From Rhodoferax sp. (GTDB lineage Bacteria > Pseudomonadota > Gammaproteobacteria > Burkholderiales > Burkholderiaceae_C): a DNA stretch of 42,336 nt. This document shows, piece after piece, positions 24,249 to 31,998 of this stretch (its first letter is position 1; each line of letters opens with the position of its first letter). The stretch lies in NCBI GenBank assembly GCA_030645355.1, contig JAUSNJ010000013.1, positions 1 to 42,336 on the forward strand, given 5' to 3'. Under the pieces are notes generated by a model. The model had not been told where the DNA came from. It ran no database searches and saw only the letters and a list, made by a program, of their open reading frames with translations. The position numbers and the translations under genes are program-made.

Positions 24249-24934
24249 TGGATTCTCCCGTCCAGAAGGGCCACGATCCGGTCACAGCGGCCGGTCAGGC
24301 GGCTGTCGTGGGTGGCAATGACAAAGGCCGCACCTTCGGCATGGCCGCGTTCGCGCATCAGGTCCAGCACCTGGTCGGCGGTATGCGAATCCAGGCTGGC
24401 CGTGGGCTCGTCGGCAATCACCAGGCGCGGGCGTTTGATCAGCGCGCGGGCAATGGCCACGCGCTGGCGCTGGCCGCCGGAAAGCGCATCGGGGCGGTGG
24501 TGGGCGTGGTCTTGCAGACCGACCGCTTTCAACTGGGCGGCCACGCGTTCGCGCCGCTCGGCCGGGGGCACGCCGATCAAAAACAGCGGGTAGTCCACGT
24601 TCTCGGCCACGGTCATCACCGGCACCAGGTTGAAGCTCTGGAACACAAAGCCCAGCGCATCGCGGCGCAAGAGCGTGCGCTGCACTTCATCCAGCCCGCC
24701 GATGGCCTGACCGTCCAGCGTGATCTCGCCCGAGTCGGGTGTGTCGATCAGGCCGCACAGGTTCAGGATGGTGCTCTTTCCACTGCCGGATGGTCCGGTC
24801 AGCGCCAGCAGTTCGCCACGCTGCACGCTCAGGTCGACGCCCTGCAACGCCGGTATCACGTGCTGGCCCAGACGGTAGGTCTTGTGCACGCCGCGCATGG
24901 AGACCACGGCGGCCGCTGGTGCTGCGGCGCTCAT
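24245..24934 (-). CDS. ABC transporter ATP-binding protein, LolD/MacB type
   Basis: The 229-residue ATPase has Walker A GPSGSGKSTILNLCG, Q-loop FVFQSFNLVPVMTVAEN, signature LSGGQRQRVAIARAL and Walker B RLVIADEPTASLDS, with the H-switch ATHDSRL. The LNLCGLIDTPDSGEI stretch and overall length are typical of LolD-like partners of FtsX-type permeases. It overlaps the genes on both sides by 4 nt. It should power the permease encoded downstream; substrate unknown. Confidence 0.9.
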   Translation of the reverse strand: MSAAAPAAAVVSMRGVHKTYRLGQHVIPALQGVDLSVQRGELLALTGPSGSGKSTILNLCGLIDTPDSGEITLDGQAIGGLDEVQRTLLRRDALGFVFQSFNLVPVMTVAENVDYPLFLIGVPPAERRERVAAQLKAVGLQDHAHHRPDALSGGQRQRVAIARALIKRPRLVIADEPTASLDSHTADQVLDLMRERGHAEGAAFVIATHDSRLTGRCDRIVALLDGRIQ

Positions 24935-25596
24935 GACGACAAACCCTTCAGCAGGGCCTGGGCTTGCGCGGCCTGGGGCGCCTGGCTTTGCACGATCAGG
25001 TCGAGGTAGCGCTTGGCCTCGCTGGTGTTCTGGGCCTTGGTCGCCTCGTTCGCCGCCTTCAGCCAGACCGTGCCGCGAAAGCCCAGCGGGGCCGTGGCCA
25101 GCAGCGGGCTGGCCAGCACTTCGCCCAACAGCTTGTTGCCGCGGTCAGCCCGGTGCATGAAACCGGGCACCGCCAGGAAGGTATTGGCGGCAACATATTT
25201 CACTTCCAGCACGCCGGGCGTGCCGTTTTGCACGGGTGCATCGTGGGCCGGGTTGAGCATGCTCAGGGCCTTGTCCAACTGCGACAGCCCATCTTCGGCA
25301 TAGCCCATCTTCTTCCACGGCAGCCAGGTGGTCGTGGCCTTCATGGCGGTGGCGGCACCGGCATAGGCCAGCAGCACCGGGTTGGTGGGCTCACTTTTGA
25401 GCAGACCCGAGAACGCCTCGGCGGCTTGTTCTATGGCCGCGCTGTCACCGGCGCTGGCTTGCAAAAAGTGCTTGAATGCACTCTGGAACTGGGCCTCTGG
25501 CACGGCCCAGGTGGCGCTGCCAAAGCCGATGAGGCTGACGGCAACGGTGAGTGCGGCTATGCGGCGGGATATGGTTTTGGGGGTGCTGGGGTTCAC
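24931..25596 (-). CDS. Exported helical (TPR-like) protein, first gene of the export-like operon
   Basis: The 221-residue protein has a signal peptide (ISRRIAALTVAVSLIGFGSATWA, cleaved about residue 31). A helical, alanine-rich body follows that resembles tetratricopeptide-type repeats (FQSAFKHFLQASAGDSAAIEQAAEAF, PTNPVLLAYAGAATAMKA). GTG 25596 is the start, with AAGGAG 7 nt upstream. Its stop overlaps the ATPase start. I do not recognise a named family. A periplasmic scaffold or adaptor for the ABC system is a reasonable guess from position only. Confidence 0.7.
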   Translation of the reverse strand: MNPSTPKTISRRIAALTVAVSLIGFGSATWAVPEAQFQSAFKHFLQASAGDSAAIEQAAEAFSGLLKSEPTNPVLLAYAGAATAMKATTTWLPWKKMGYAEDGLSQLDKALSMLNPAHDAPVQNGTPGVLEVKYVAANTFLAVPGFMHRADRGNKLLGEVLASPLLATAPLGFRGTVWLKAANEATKAQNTSEAKRYLDLIVQSQAPQAAQAQALLKGLSS

Positions 25597-25671
25597 TGCG
25601 GACTCCTTTGAATTGAATGAGGAGTGCAGTGTCTGAATCCATCGTCTTGCGCGCATCCGCTTTGAGACGAA

Positions 25672-25741
25672 GCGCCGCATTGCGGCGCGAAATGCCTTTG
25701 GATGGCGCGAAATTCGTGCGCAACCTGCGCGGAATCCGCGC
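25672..25741 (-). terminator. Cluster of GC-rich hairpins downstream of the TonB-like gene
   Basis: GCGCCGC-ATT-GCGGCGC (25672-25688) and GCGCGG-AAT-CCGCGC (25727-25741) are perfect hairpins. An imperfect one, GCGCGAA-A-TTCGTGC, lies between them (from about 25705). They fill most of the 171-bp gap between the TonB-like gene stop and the start of the export operon. No T-run follows on either strand. They may end or protect the TonB-like transcript. Confidence 0.4.
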
Positions 25742-25767
25742 GATAGGGCCGCTGTTAGCCGATCAAA

Positions 25768-26301
25768 CTACAGCTGGCCTTCGGTCAGCGTGTCGAGCTG
25801 GAAGCGTCCGCTCTTGTGCCACAACCAGGTGTCGGTGTAGGTCACGTGGCCCATCTTGATGGGGGCCGGAAAGGGCGCCGCCGATCGCACCGAACGTTCA
25901 ATCTCGGCCACCACTTCCGGTGCATGGCTGGGTGCGCGCATCCAGCGCAGCGCGGTCACCGCACCTTGGCCATTGATGTCCACCTGCAGCACGGCGACGG
26001 CGTGGAGCAAGGGCGGCAATTTTCCTGCGTAGATGCGATTGCTGTTCTTGGCGTACAAGTGGCTTGCACCATCGCGCCGGTATTCGCGCGGCGTACTGGC
26101 ATAGGAGGCGCGGGTCGTGATGGCGGTGGAGGGTGGTGCTGGAGGGGGCGTTGGTTGGGCCACGGGCGGAGGTGGCGCGGGTGCGGGGGGCGGTGGGGGT
26201 GGCTGCGTAGTGCATGCCGCGAGGATGCAGGCAGTACCGACAACCAGACTGCCGCGCAGACGGTTGGGCACGCGGGTGTTCAGGCGGGTCGATGGGTTCA
26301 T
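25768..26301 (-). CDS. Proline-rich lipoprotein with a TonB-C-like domain
   Basis: The 177-residue protein has a lipoprotein signal with lipobox LAAC (cleavage before Cys30) and then a proline run (about 35-57, PPPPPPAPAPPPP). A C-terminal domain at about 90-177 resembles the TonB C-terminal fold (LHAVAVLQVDINGQGAVTALRW, then a helix EVVAEIERSVRSA and APFPAP). TonB proteins are normally anchored by a transmembrane helix; here the anchor is a lipid. Asp or other sorting residues after the Cys are absent (CTTQ), favouring the outer membrane. It is divergent from xdhC across 95 bp. Confidence 0.72.
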   Translation of the reverse strand: MNPSTRLNTRVPNRLRGSLVVGTACILAACTTQPPPPPPAPAPPPPVAQPTPPPAPPSTAITTRASYASTPREYRRDGASHLYAKNSNRIYAGKLPPLLHAVAVLQVDINGQGAVTALRWMRAPSHAPEVVAEIERSVRSAAPFPAPIKMGHVTYTDTWLWHKSGRFQLDTLTEGQL

Positions 26302-26396
26302 GGTGTGTCAATGCGTGCGCAAGTCCGTCAGGGCATACTCGGTGGCTGGATTTTCCGCCAGAAGCGCAGGCTTGCGCAACAAATAGGTATCTGAAT

Positions 26397-27197
26397 GTGA
26401 GTTTGATTGTCGGGTTGCTGGAACGGTTGGCGCTGGATGCCGCGGTGCTGGTCACGGTGCAATCGACGCGCGGCTCCGTGCCGCGTGAGCCTGGCACCTG
26501 GATGGCAGTCTTTGCCAGCACGACGGTGGCGACGGTGGGCGGCGGGCATCTGGAGTTTGATGCCATCGCCCACGCACGCCGCCTGTTGCAGCACGGCACC
26601 GGCGAGGCGCTGGTGCGCTATGCGCTGGGCCCCAGCCTGGGCCAGTGCTGCGGCGGCGAAGTGTTTTTACATTTTGAGAGGATTGCCGCAGCGGACACCG
26701 ATGCACTGCGCCTGCGCCTGGCCAGCGCTCGCACGCCTGTGGCCCTGTTCGGTGGCGGCCATGTGGGGCGCGCCGTGGTGCGGGTGCTGGCTGCCTTGCC
26801 GATGGCGCTGACCTGGATCGACAGCCGCGACGAGATCTTTCCCGACGACCTACCTGCCAACGTGCACTGCGAGCACTCGCATCCGGTGCAGGCCGCCGTG
26901 GCCGACGTGCCGCCGGGCGCACGGGTGCTGATCATGAGCTTCAGCCATGCCGAAGACCTGGACGTCGTGGCCGCCTGCCTGGAGCGGCAACGTGCGCACG
27001 GCGATTTGCCGTATGTGGGGCTGATCGGCAGCAAGACCAAATGGGCGTCGTTTCGCCAGCGCCTGGTGGCACGCGGCTTCTCCGAGGCCGAACTGGCCCA
27101 CATCACTTGCCCGATAGGCGTGCCCGGCATTGCGGGCAAGGAGCCGGAGGTGATTGCGGTGGCGGTCGCGGCCCAAATCTTGCAAGTCTCCGGGTGA
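26397..27197 (+). CDS. xdhC: Xanthine dehydrogenase accessory protein XdhC
   Basis: The 266-residue protein matches XdhC, the chaperone that binds and sulfurates molybdenum cofactor and inserts it into XdhB. An N-terminal XdhC/CoxI domain (LVTVQSTRGSVPREPGTWMAV, TVGGGHLEFDA, QCCGGEVFLHF) is followed by a Rossmann-like domain (LFGGGHVGRAVVRVL) and YVGLIGSKTKW. The start is taken as GTG 26397, since no ATG gives a full-length family match. It precedes puuD by 60 bp. The large subunit it serves, xdhB, is 14 kb away at the right edge, so the xdh locus has been split by the intervening genes. Confidence 0.9.
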   Translation: MSLIVGLLERLALDAAVLVTVQSTRGSVPREPGTWMAVFASTTVATVGGGHLEFDAIAHARRLLQHGTGEALVRYALGPSLGQCCGGEVFLHFERIAAADTDALRLRLASARTPVALFGGGHVGRAVVRVLAALPMALTWIDSRDEIFPDDLPANVHCEHSHPVQAAVADVPPGARVLIMSFSHAEDLDVVAACLERQRAHGDLPYVGLIGSKTKWASFRQRLVARGFSEAELAHITCPIGVPGIAGKEPEVIAVAVAAQILQVSG

Positions 27198-27216
27198 GCC
27201 GCCACGGCGCGGCAAA

Positions 27217-27228
27217 ACTGTATACACT
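27217..27228. promoter_or_regulatory. Probable GntR operator before puuD
   Basis: ACTGTATACACT shares 11 of 12 bases with the perfect dyad in the gntR-uraH gap, and both are followed by TTG. It is flanked by GGCAAA and TTTGCC, extending the symmetry. It lies in the 60-bp gap between xdhC and puuD, 30 nt before the puuD ATG. This suggests puuD can be controlled by the same GntR protein independently of xdhC. Confidence 0.6.
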
Positions 27229-27257
27229 TTGCCATCGCGCCAAGGAGACCGCATCAC

Positions 27258-28490
27258 ATGGAAAGTTACCTGCTGGACTGGGCCAATCTGCTGCTGCGCT
27301 GGGTCCACGTCATCACCGCCATTGCATGGATTGGTTCCTCCTTCTATTTTGTGTTTCTGGACAGCAGCCTCACGCCGCCCGAGGATGAAGACCTGAAGCG
27401 CCAAGGCGTCAGTGGCGAGCTGTGGGCGGTGCATGGCGGGGGCTTCTACCACCCGGTCAAGTTCGCCGGCGCGCCGCCGCAGCTACCGGCCCATCTGCAC
27501 TGGTTTTACTGGGAAAGCTACAGCACCTGGCTCAGTGGCTTCTCGCTGTTCACCGTGTCCTATCTGTGGAGCGCGGGCACCTACCTGATCGACAAATCGG
27601 TGATGGACTGGTCACCGGCCGCGGCCGTAGCTGTAGCCTTGTCGTTTCTGGTGGTGTTCTGGCTGGCCTACGATGGCATCTGCCGCGCCTTTGGCAACCG
27701 CAAGAACGGTGACGCCATCGTCGGTGCGCTGTTGCTGCTGCTGGTGGCCGCGGCGGCCTGGCTGGCCTGTCACTGGTTTGCCGGGCGGGCCGCCTTTCTG
27801 CTGGTAGGCGCGATGATCGCCACCAGTATGAGCGCCAATGTGTTTTTCTGGATCATCCCCGGCCAGAAGACGGTGGTGGCCGATATCGCGGCCGGCCGGC
27901 CCGTCGACCCCATCCACGGCAAGCGCGGCAAGCAGCGCAGCGTGCACAACACCTACTTCACGCTGCCCGTGCTGTTTGCCATGCTCAGCGGCCACTACAG
28001 CTTCACCTACACCCACCCGCAGAACTGGCTGGTGCTGGTGGCCATGATGTTCGCCGGTGCCGCCATCCGCCAGTTCTTTGTGCTGCGCCACGGCTTCAAA
28101 CTGGGGCGCAATAGTCACCCCTGGCCGTATGCGCTGGCGGGCGTGGTGGTGATCGTGGGCGTCATCGCCTGGCTCAGACCGGCCCCGGCTGATGCGATTG
28201 CTACACATTCAATAGCGACAAATACAGAACCGACGAGGGCTGGAGGCCCAATTGCCTACAAGACTTTGCAGGCGGTGCTGGAACAGCGCTGCTATCTGTG
28301 CCACGGCGCGCAGGTTCAGATGAAGAATGTGCGGCTCGATTCGGTGGATGGGGTGAAGCTGCACGCCCAGGCCATCTTCCAGCAGGCCGTGGTCACCAAG
28401 GCCATGCCGCTGAACAATGCGACTGGCATCACCGAGGCCGAGCGCGGCCTGATCCGGCAGTGGTTTGAGAGCGGCGCGGCGTTGAACTAG
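27258..28490 (+). CDS. puuD: Urate hydroxylase PuuD with C-terminal cytochrome c domain
   Basis: The 410-residue inner-membrane enzyme oxidises urate to 5-hydroxyisourate and passes electrons to its cytochrome c domain rather than to O2 directly. The N-terminal part (about 1-305) has around eight membrane helices and the family stretches HVITAIAWIGSSFYF, HGGGFYHP and PGQKTVVADIAAGRPVDP. Residues 345-349 (CYLCH) are a class I heme-binding motif. AAGGAG precedes ATG 27258. The linker joining membrane and cytochrome domains (about 315-331) is encoded by repeat copy B. An operator-like dyad lies upstream. UraH, the next enzyme, is encoded 12 kb away. Confidence 0.93.
   Translation: MESYLLDWANLLLRWVHVITAIAWIGSSFYFVFLDSSLTPPEDEDLKRQGVSGELWAVHGGGFYHPVKFAGAPPQLPAHLHWFYWESYSTWLSGFSLFTVSYLWSAGTYLIDKSVMDWSPAAAVAVALSFLVVFWLAYDGICRAFGNRKNGDAIVGALLLLLVAAAAWLACHWFAGRAAFLLVGAMIATSMSANVFFWIIPGQKTVVADIAAGRPVDPIHGKRGKQRSVHNTYFTLPVLFAMLSGHYSFTYTHPQNWLVLVAMMFAGAAIRQFFVLRHGFKLGRNSHPWPYALAGVVVIVGVIAWLRPAPADAIATHSIATNTEPTRAGGPIAYKTLQAVLEQRCYLCHGAQVQMKNVRLDSVDGVKLHAQAIFQQAVVTKAMPLNNATGITEAERGLIRQWFESGAALN
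28200..28249 (+). repeat. Dispersed ~48-bp repeat, copy B (in frame inside puuD)
   Basis: GCTACACATTCAATAGC (17 nt) is followed by 16 bases and then ACGAGGGCTGGAGGCC; the 3' box is identical to that of copy A over 14 bases. It is read in the frame GCT|ACA|CAT and forms the linker between the membrane and cytochrome c parts of PuuD. Confidence 0.75.
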
Positions 28491-28542
28491 GCCCCCGGGC
28501 CTGGGCTGGTAGAGTACCGGCATTCAGTTACTGGTAATCCGC

Positions 28543-28908
28543 ATGCCCATCCGACTCGTCGCCGCTTTGACCGCACTGCTTCTTGCATTCTCTTCATCGG
28601 CGTGGGCCGGAGAGCGCGGCTATTTCGGCTTTGGTTTTTCGCTGGACGCCGAAGGGGCGTTCTGGAACCCGACCATACGCGCCGCCAAGATCGCCAAGGT
28701 GTCAGCCAAATCACCGGCCGCGCTGGCCGGCATTGTGGCGGGCGATGAAGTGATCGAGGTCGCCGGCAAAGCGGTGGCCGGGGCCAAGGGCAAGGACATC
28801 CAGGCCCTGATCGAGAAGGACATTGGCGAATCGGTGGAGATCAAGTTGCGCCGCGCCAATGGTGAAACTGCCAGCGTCACCCTGGTGGCCGCGGCCCGCA
28901 CCTGGTAG
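28543..28908 (+). CDS. Small exported PDZ-domain protein
   Basis: The 121-residue protein has a signal peptide (MPIRLVAALTALLLAFSSSAWAG, cleaved about residue 22) and one PDZ domain (about 45-118) with VSAKSPAALAGIVAGDEVIEVAGKAV and EIKLRRANGETASVTL. No protease domain is attached. It should be periplasmic and bind peptide C-termini. It lies 52 bp after puuD in the same direction and converges with the solute-binding protein gene. Whether it has anything to do with PuuD maturation is unknown. Confidence 0.82.
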   Translation: MPIRLVAALTALLLAFSSSAWAGERGYFGFGFSLDAEGAFWNPTIRAAKIAKVSAKSPAALAGIVAGDEVIEVAGKAVAGAKGKDIQALIEKDIGESVEIKLRRANGETASVTLVAAARTW

Positions 28909-28932
28909 TCGCAGCGATACGCGTTTGGTCTT

Positions 28933-29649
28933 TCATTCAAACGTCTTTGCCACTTTGCCCCTGATCTCCTGCATCTCCCCGCTGGTGGTCATTCTCTTGA
29001 GCACGGAGTTAAGACGCATGCCCAATTCACGGTGTTGGCCCAACAGATAGTGGTACAGGGGGGTCGTCTCCAGCACGCCCTCCAGTCGCACGATCCCCGC
29101 GGCACGGGCCAAGGGGTGTGGCTTGCTGTGAACCGGGTCACTCATGACGAGCACATCCACCGCGTTGCGTTGAAGAAGCCGCAACATCTCGACAATAGAA
29201 CCGGCTTCCACGCGGTGCGTGCCACCCGGAAGATTGCGTTCGATGAGAAGCGTACCGCGCAAGTACGCGACGCGCAGCCCGTCGAGTTGTCTCCAGGAAT
29301 TTACTTGGCGCTTGGTGTCAACGGCGTAGACCCGAATTTCGGTGGCGGCGATCGGGGTGTCCACGCGGTACAGGGTGGGCTGTTCGGCGGCCAGCCCGGC
29401 GATGCGGAACACATTGCCATCCAATTCGCCAATGAGCATCATCAGCATGGCACGGCGTGATGGAAGATCGATGAATTCGACGGGCTGCTTGAGTTCAGCG
29501 TAGGCCTGCGCCAGGATCGCCTCACCGCCGGCCGTCAGCGTGTCCGATTTTTGGTCCCAAGTGCCAATGTGCAAAGTCTGGGCCTGCACGCCCAGGGCGA
29601 GCAGCAAACCCAACCAGAGACAAATCGTCCGACGGCCAAGCCGCGTCAT
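28933..29649 (-). CDS. Periplasmic solute-binding protein, family 3-like (orphan)
   Basis: The 238-residue protein has a signal peptide (CLWLGLLLALGVQAQ, cleaved about residue 23) and a bilobed SBP_bac_3-type fold. Examples are RQLDGLRVAYLRGTLLIERNL at the start of lobe 2 and LLGQHRELGMRLNSVLKRM near the end. The usual amino-acid-binding Arg/Asp signature is not clear. No permease or ATPase gene is adjacent, so it may be an orphan sensor-type binding protein rather than part of an importer. It lies 12 nt downstream of the YebC gene on the same strand and may be cotranscribed with it. Confidence 0.78.
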   Translation of the reverse strand: MTRLGRRTICLWLGLLLALGVQAQTLHIGTWDQKSDTLTAGGEAILAQAYAELKQPVEFIDLPSRRAMLMMLIGELDGNVFRIAGLAAEQPTLYRVDTPIAATEIRVYAVDTKRQVNSWRQLDGLRVAYLRGTLLIERNLPGGTHRVEAGSIVEMLRLLQRNAVDVLVMSDPVHSKPHPLARAAGIVRLEGVLETTPLYHYLLGQHRELGMRLNSVLKRMTTSGEMQEIRGKVAKTFE

Positions 29650-29661
29650 GGAGGCGCCTTC

Positions 29662-30375
29662 CTAGCCTGCCAAGCCGGCAAACACGTTCTGCACGTCGTC
29701 GTTGCCGTCGATGGCCGCCAGGAAGGCTTCCACTTCTTCAAGTTGTTCAGCACTCAGGCTGGCCGGGTCGATCGGGTTCTTGGCCTTGTAGCCCAGCTTG
29801 GCCGACAGCACGGTAAAGCCCTGGGCCGGCAGGGCGCGGCTCACCAGGTCCAGGTCGGCCGGGTCGGTCAGGAACAAGGTGTTGCCTTCGTCCTCGCCGG
29901 GCTCCAGGTCCTGCGCACCGGCCTCGATGGCGGCAACTTCGGGGTCAGCGCCCGCGGTGGCGGGTTCGGCCTCGATCATGCCCACATGGTCAAAGTCCCA
30001 GGCCACCGAGCCCGAGGTGCCCAGCTGGCCCTTGCGGAACAGCACGCGCATTTCGGGGGCGGTGCGGTTCACGTTGTCGGTCAGGCATTCGACCATCAGC
30101 GGCACGCGGTGGGGTGCAAAGCCTTCGTAAATCACGTGGTCAAAGTGCACGGCCTCGCCGGTCAGGCCGGCGCCCTTTTTGATGGCACGCTCCAGCGTTT
30201 CCTTGGGCATGGAGACCTTGCGGGCCTGCTCCAGCACCAGCCGCAGGCGCGAGTTGCCTGCCGGGTCGGCGCCGCTGCGCGCGGCAATCATGATGTCCTT
30301 GGCCAAGCGTCCAAACAGCTTGCCCTTGGCATTTGCTGCGAGTTCCTTGCCTTTTGCTTTCCACTGTGCGCCCAT
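29662..30375 (-). CDS. YebC/PmpR-family protein
   Basis: The 237-residue protein is a full-length YebC-family member. It begins [32 protein letters not shown] (the family usually has GHSKW near the start) and has the [13 protein letters not shown] and [21 protein letters not shown] stretches. The family was described as transcriptional regulators; more recent work links it to relief of ribosome stalling. ATG 30375 is chosen because the family begins MGxxWK. It may form a transcription unit with the 8-oxoguanine deaminase gene 38 bp upstream. This is probably a paralogue, since the canonical copy usually sits beside ruvC. Confidence 0.9.
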   Translation of the reverse strand: MGAQWKAKGKELAANAKGKLFGRLAKDIMIAARSGADPAGNSRLRLVLEQARKVSMPKETLERAIKKGAGLTGEAVHFDHVIYEGFAPHRVPLMVECLTDNVNRTAPEMRVLFRKGQLGTSGSVAWDFDHVGMIEAEPATAGADPEVAAIEAGAQDLEPGEDEGNTLFLTDPADLDLVSRALPAQGFTVLSAKLGYKAKNPIDPASLSAEQLEEVEAFLAAIDGNDDVQNVFAGLAG

Positions 30376-30413
30376 GTCAGGTATTCCTTGGTGTTGTCTT
30401 TGGGGGGTCTTGG

Positions 30414-31859
30414 TTATACACCAGCCAACTGCAGTGCCAGCGCATTGTGCCGCTCCACGAGCGGTCCCAGGTCCAGCGTGGTGAGCTGACCCTGGCGCAC
30501 CACCACACGGCCGTTGATGATGGTGTAGTCGGCCTGCGGACTGCTGCACAGCATCAACGCACCTACCGGATCGTGCACAGCGCCACCGGCAAAGCCCAGG
30601 GTGTCCAGCTCAAACAGCGCCAGGTCGGCACACATACCCACGGCGATGTGGCCTATGTCGCTGCGCCCCAGCACCTGTGCGCCACCCCGTGTGGCCAGGC
30701 TCAGGGCGTCGCGCGGAGTCATCTCGGCGGGGCCCAGATCGCAGCCAAAGAAGGTGCGCTGCTCACCACTGGGCAGCGTGCGCACCTCGGGCGGCTGCAG
30801 GGCGCGGCCCACGCGGGCCAGCAGCAGGGCCTGGCGGGCCTCGTTCACCATATGGGCTGCGTCGTTGCTGGCGCAGCCATCCACACCCAGGCCCACGGGC
30901 ACACCGGCGTCGAGCATGCGGCGCACGGGTGCAATGCCGCTGGCCAGGCGCATATTGCTGCACGGGCAGTGGGCCACACCGGTGCGGGTAGCGGCAAACA
31001 GGCTGATGCCCTCAGTGTCCAGCTTGACGCAGTGGGCGTGCCAGACATCCGGCCCCAGCCAGCCCAGGTCCTGGGCGTATTGCGTGGGCGTGCAGTTGAA
31101 TTTTTCGCGGGAATAGGCCAGGTCGTGGTCGTTCTCGGCCAGGTGGGTGTGCAGTCGTGCACCCAGCGCGCGGGCCAGCAGCGCGGATTCGCGCATCAGG
31201 TCGCGGCTCACGCTAAAGGGCGAGCAGGGTGCTACCGCCACATTGACCATGGCGCCGTGCGCGGTGTCGTGGTACTGCTCGATCAGCCGTTGCGTGTCCT
31301 TCAGGATGAAGTCCTCGCGCTCCACCACGCGGTCGGGCGGCAAACCGCCCTGGCTCTGGCCCACGCTCATGCTGCCGCGCGTCGCCACAAAACGCATGCC
31401 GATCTCGTGGGCGGCCGCAATGCTGTCGTCCAGGCGCACGCCATTGGGGTAGATATAGAGGTGGTCGCTGCTGGTGGTGCAGCCGCTTAGCATTAATTCG
31501 GCCATGGCCACCTGGGTGCTGACCCGCACCATCTCGGGGGTCAAACCGGCCCAAATGGGGTACAGGCCGCCCAGCCAGCCAAACAGCTCGGCGTTTTGCA
31601 CCGCCGGTATGGCCCGGGTCAGGCTCTGATACATATGGTGGTGGGTGTTCACCAGGCCGGGCGTGACCAGGTGCCGGCGGGCATCGATCACCTGGTCGGC
31701 GGCCAGGGCGTCGGCCGGCAGGTCGGCGGACGGGCCGACAAAGGCGATGCGGTGGTCGCGTATGTAGATAGAGGTGTTGGGCAACTCGCGCGCGCAGGCC
31801 GGGTCGACATGGTCCAGTGTGGCGACGCAGCGGGCGTTGTGAATCAGCAGGTTTTGCAT
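30414..31859 (-). CDS. 8-oxoguanine deaminase (amidohydrolase family)
   Basis: The 481-residue metal-dependent deaminase belongs to the ATZ/TRZ-type amidohydrolases, closest in pattern to 8-oxoguanine deaminase, which converts 8-oxoguanine to urate. Metal and catalytic residues are seen in [14 protein letters not shown] (HxH), [17 protein letters not shown] and GVDGCASND. The stretch [16 protein letters not shown] is characteristic of this branch. ATG 31859 is chosen to match the usual short N-terminus; ATG 31877 is also possible. It feeds urate directly to PuuD, which explains its place between puuD and xdhB. Guanine deaminase activity cannot be excluded. Confidence 0.87.
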   Translation of the reverse strand: MQNLLIHNARCVATLDHVDPACARELPNTSIYIRDHRIAFVGPSADLPADALAADQVIDARRHLVTPGLVNTHHHMYQSLTRAIPAVQNAELFGWLGGLYPIWAGLTPEMVRVSTQVAMAELMLSGCTTSSDHLYIYPNGVRLDDSIAAAHEIGMRFVATRGSMSVGQSQGGLPPDRVVEREDFILKDTQRLIEQYHDTAHGAMVNVAVAPCSPFSVSRDLMRESALLARALGARLHTHLAENDHDLAYSREKFNCTPTQYAQDLGWLGPDVWHAHCVKLDTEGISLFAATRTGVAHCPCSNMRLASGIAPVRRMLDAGVPVGLGVDGCASNDAAHMVNEARQALLLARVGRALQPPEVRTLPSGEQRTFFGCDLGPAEMTPRDALSLATRGGAQVLGRSDIGHIAVGMCADLALFELDTLGFAGGAVHDPVGALMLCSSPQADYTIINGRVVVRQGQLTTLDLGPLVERHNALALQLAGV

Positions 31860-31949
31860 CTGGACGCATTTCACCATGGCGGGGGCCCCGTTCCGGCAAC
31901 ATTTGGCAATACCTTTCCGGCGAATCCGGATATGGTTTGGCACTGATGT

Positions 31950-31963
31950 TTGATCTTGCTCAA
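31950..31963. promoter_or_regulatory. FNR/DNR-type box before the Crp/Fnr gene
   Basis: TTGAT-CTTG-CTCAA matches the TTGAT-N4-ATCAA consensus at 9 of 10 positions. It lies 35 nt upstream of the Crp/Fnr-family start in the 139-bp gap shared with the divergent deaminase gene. The recognition helix of the adjacent regulator has the ExxSR residues used by FNR-type proteins to read TTGAT, so autoregulation is likely. Confidence 0.6.
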
Positions 31964-31998
31964 TATGGAGGCAGGGCAGGCACGGCAAAGTCCGCACT

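Noticed and set aside
28491..28505. Terminator after puuD
   Set aside because: AGGCC and GGCCT can pair over 5 bp with a 4-nt loop, but there is no T-run and the stem is short; not strong enough to list.
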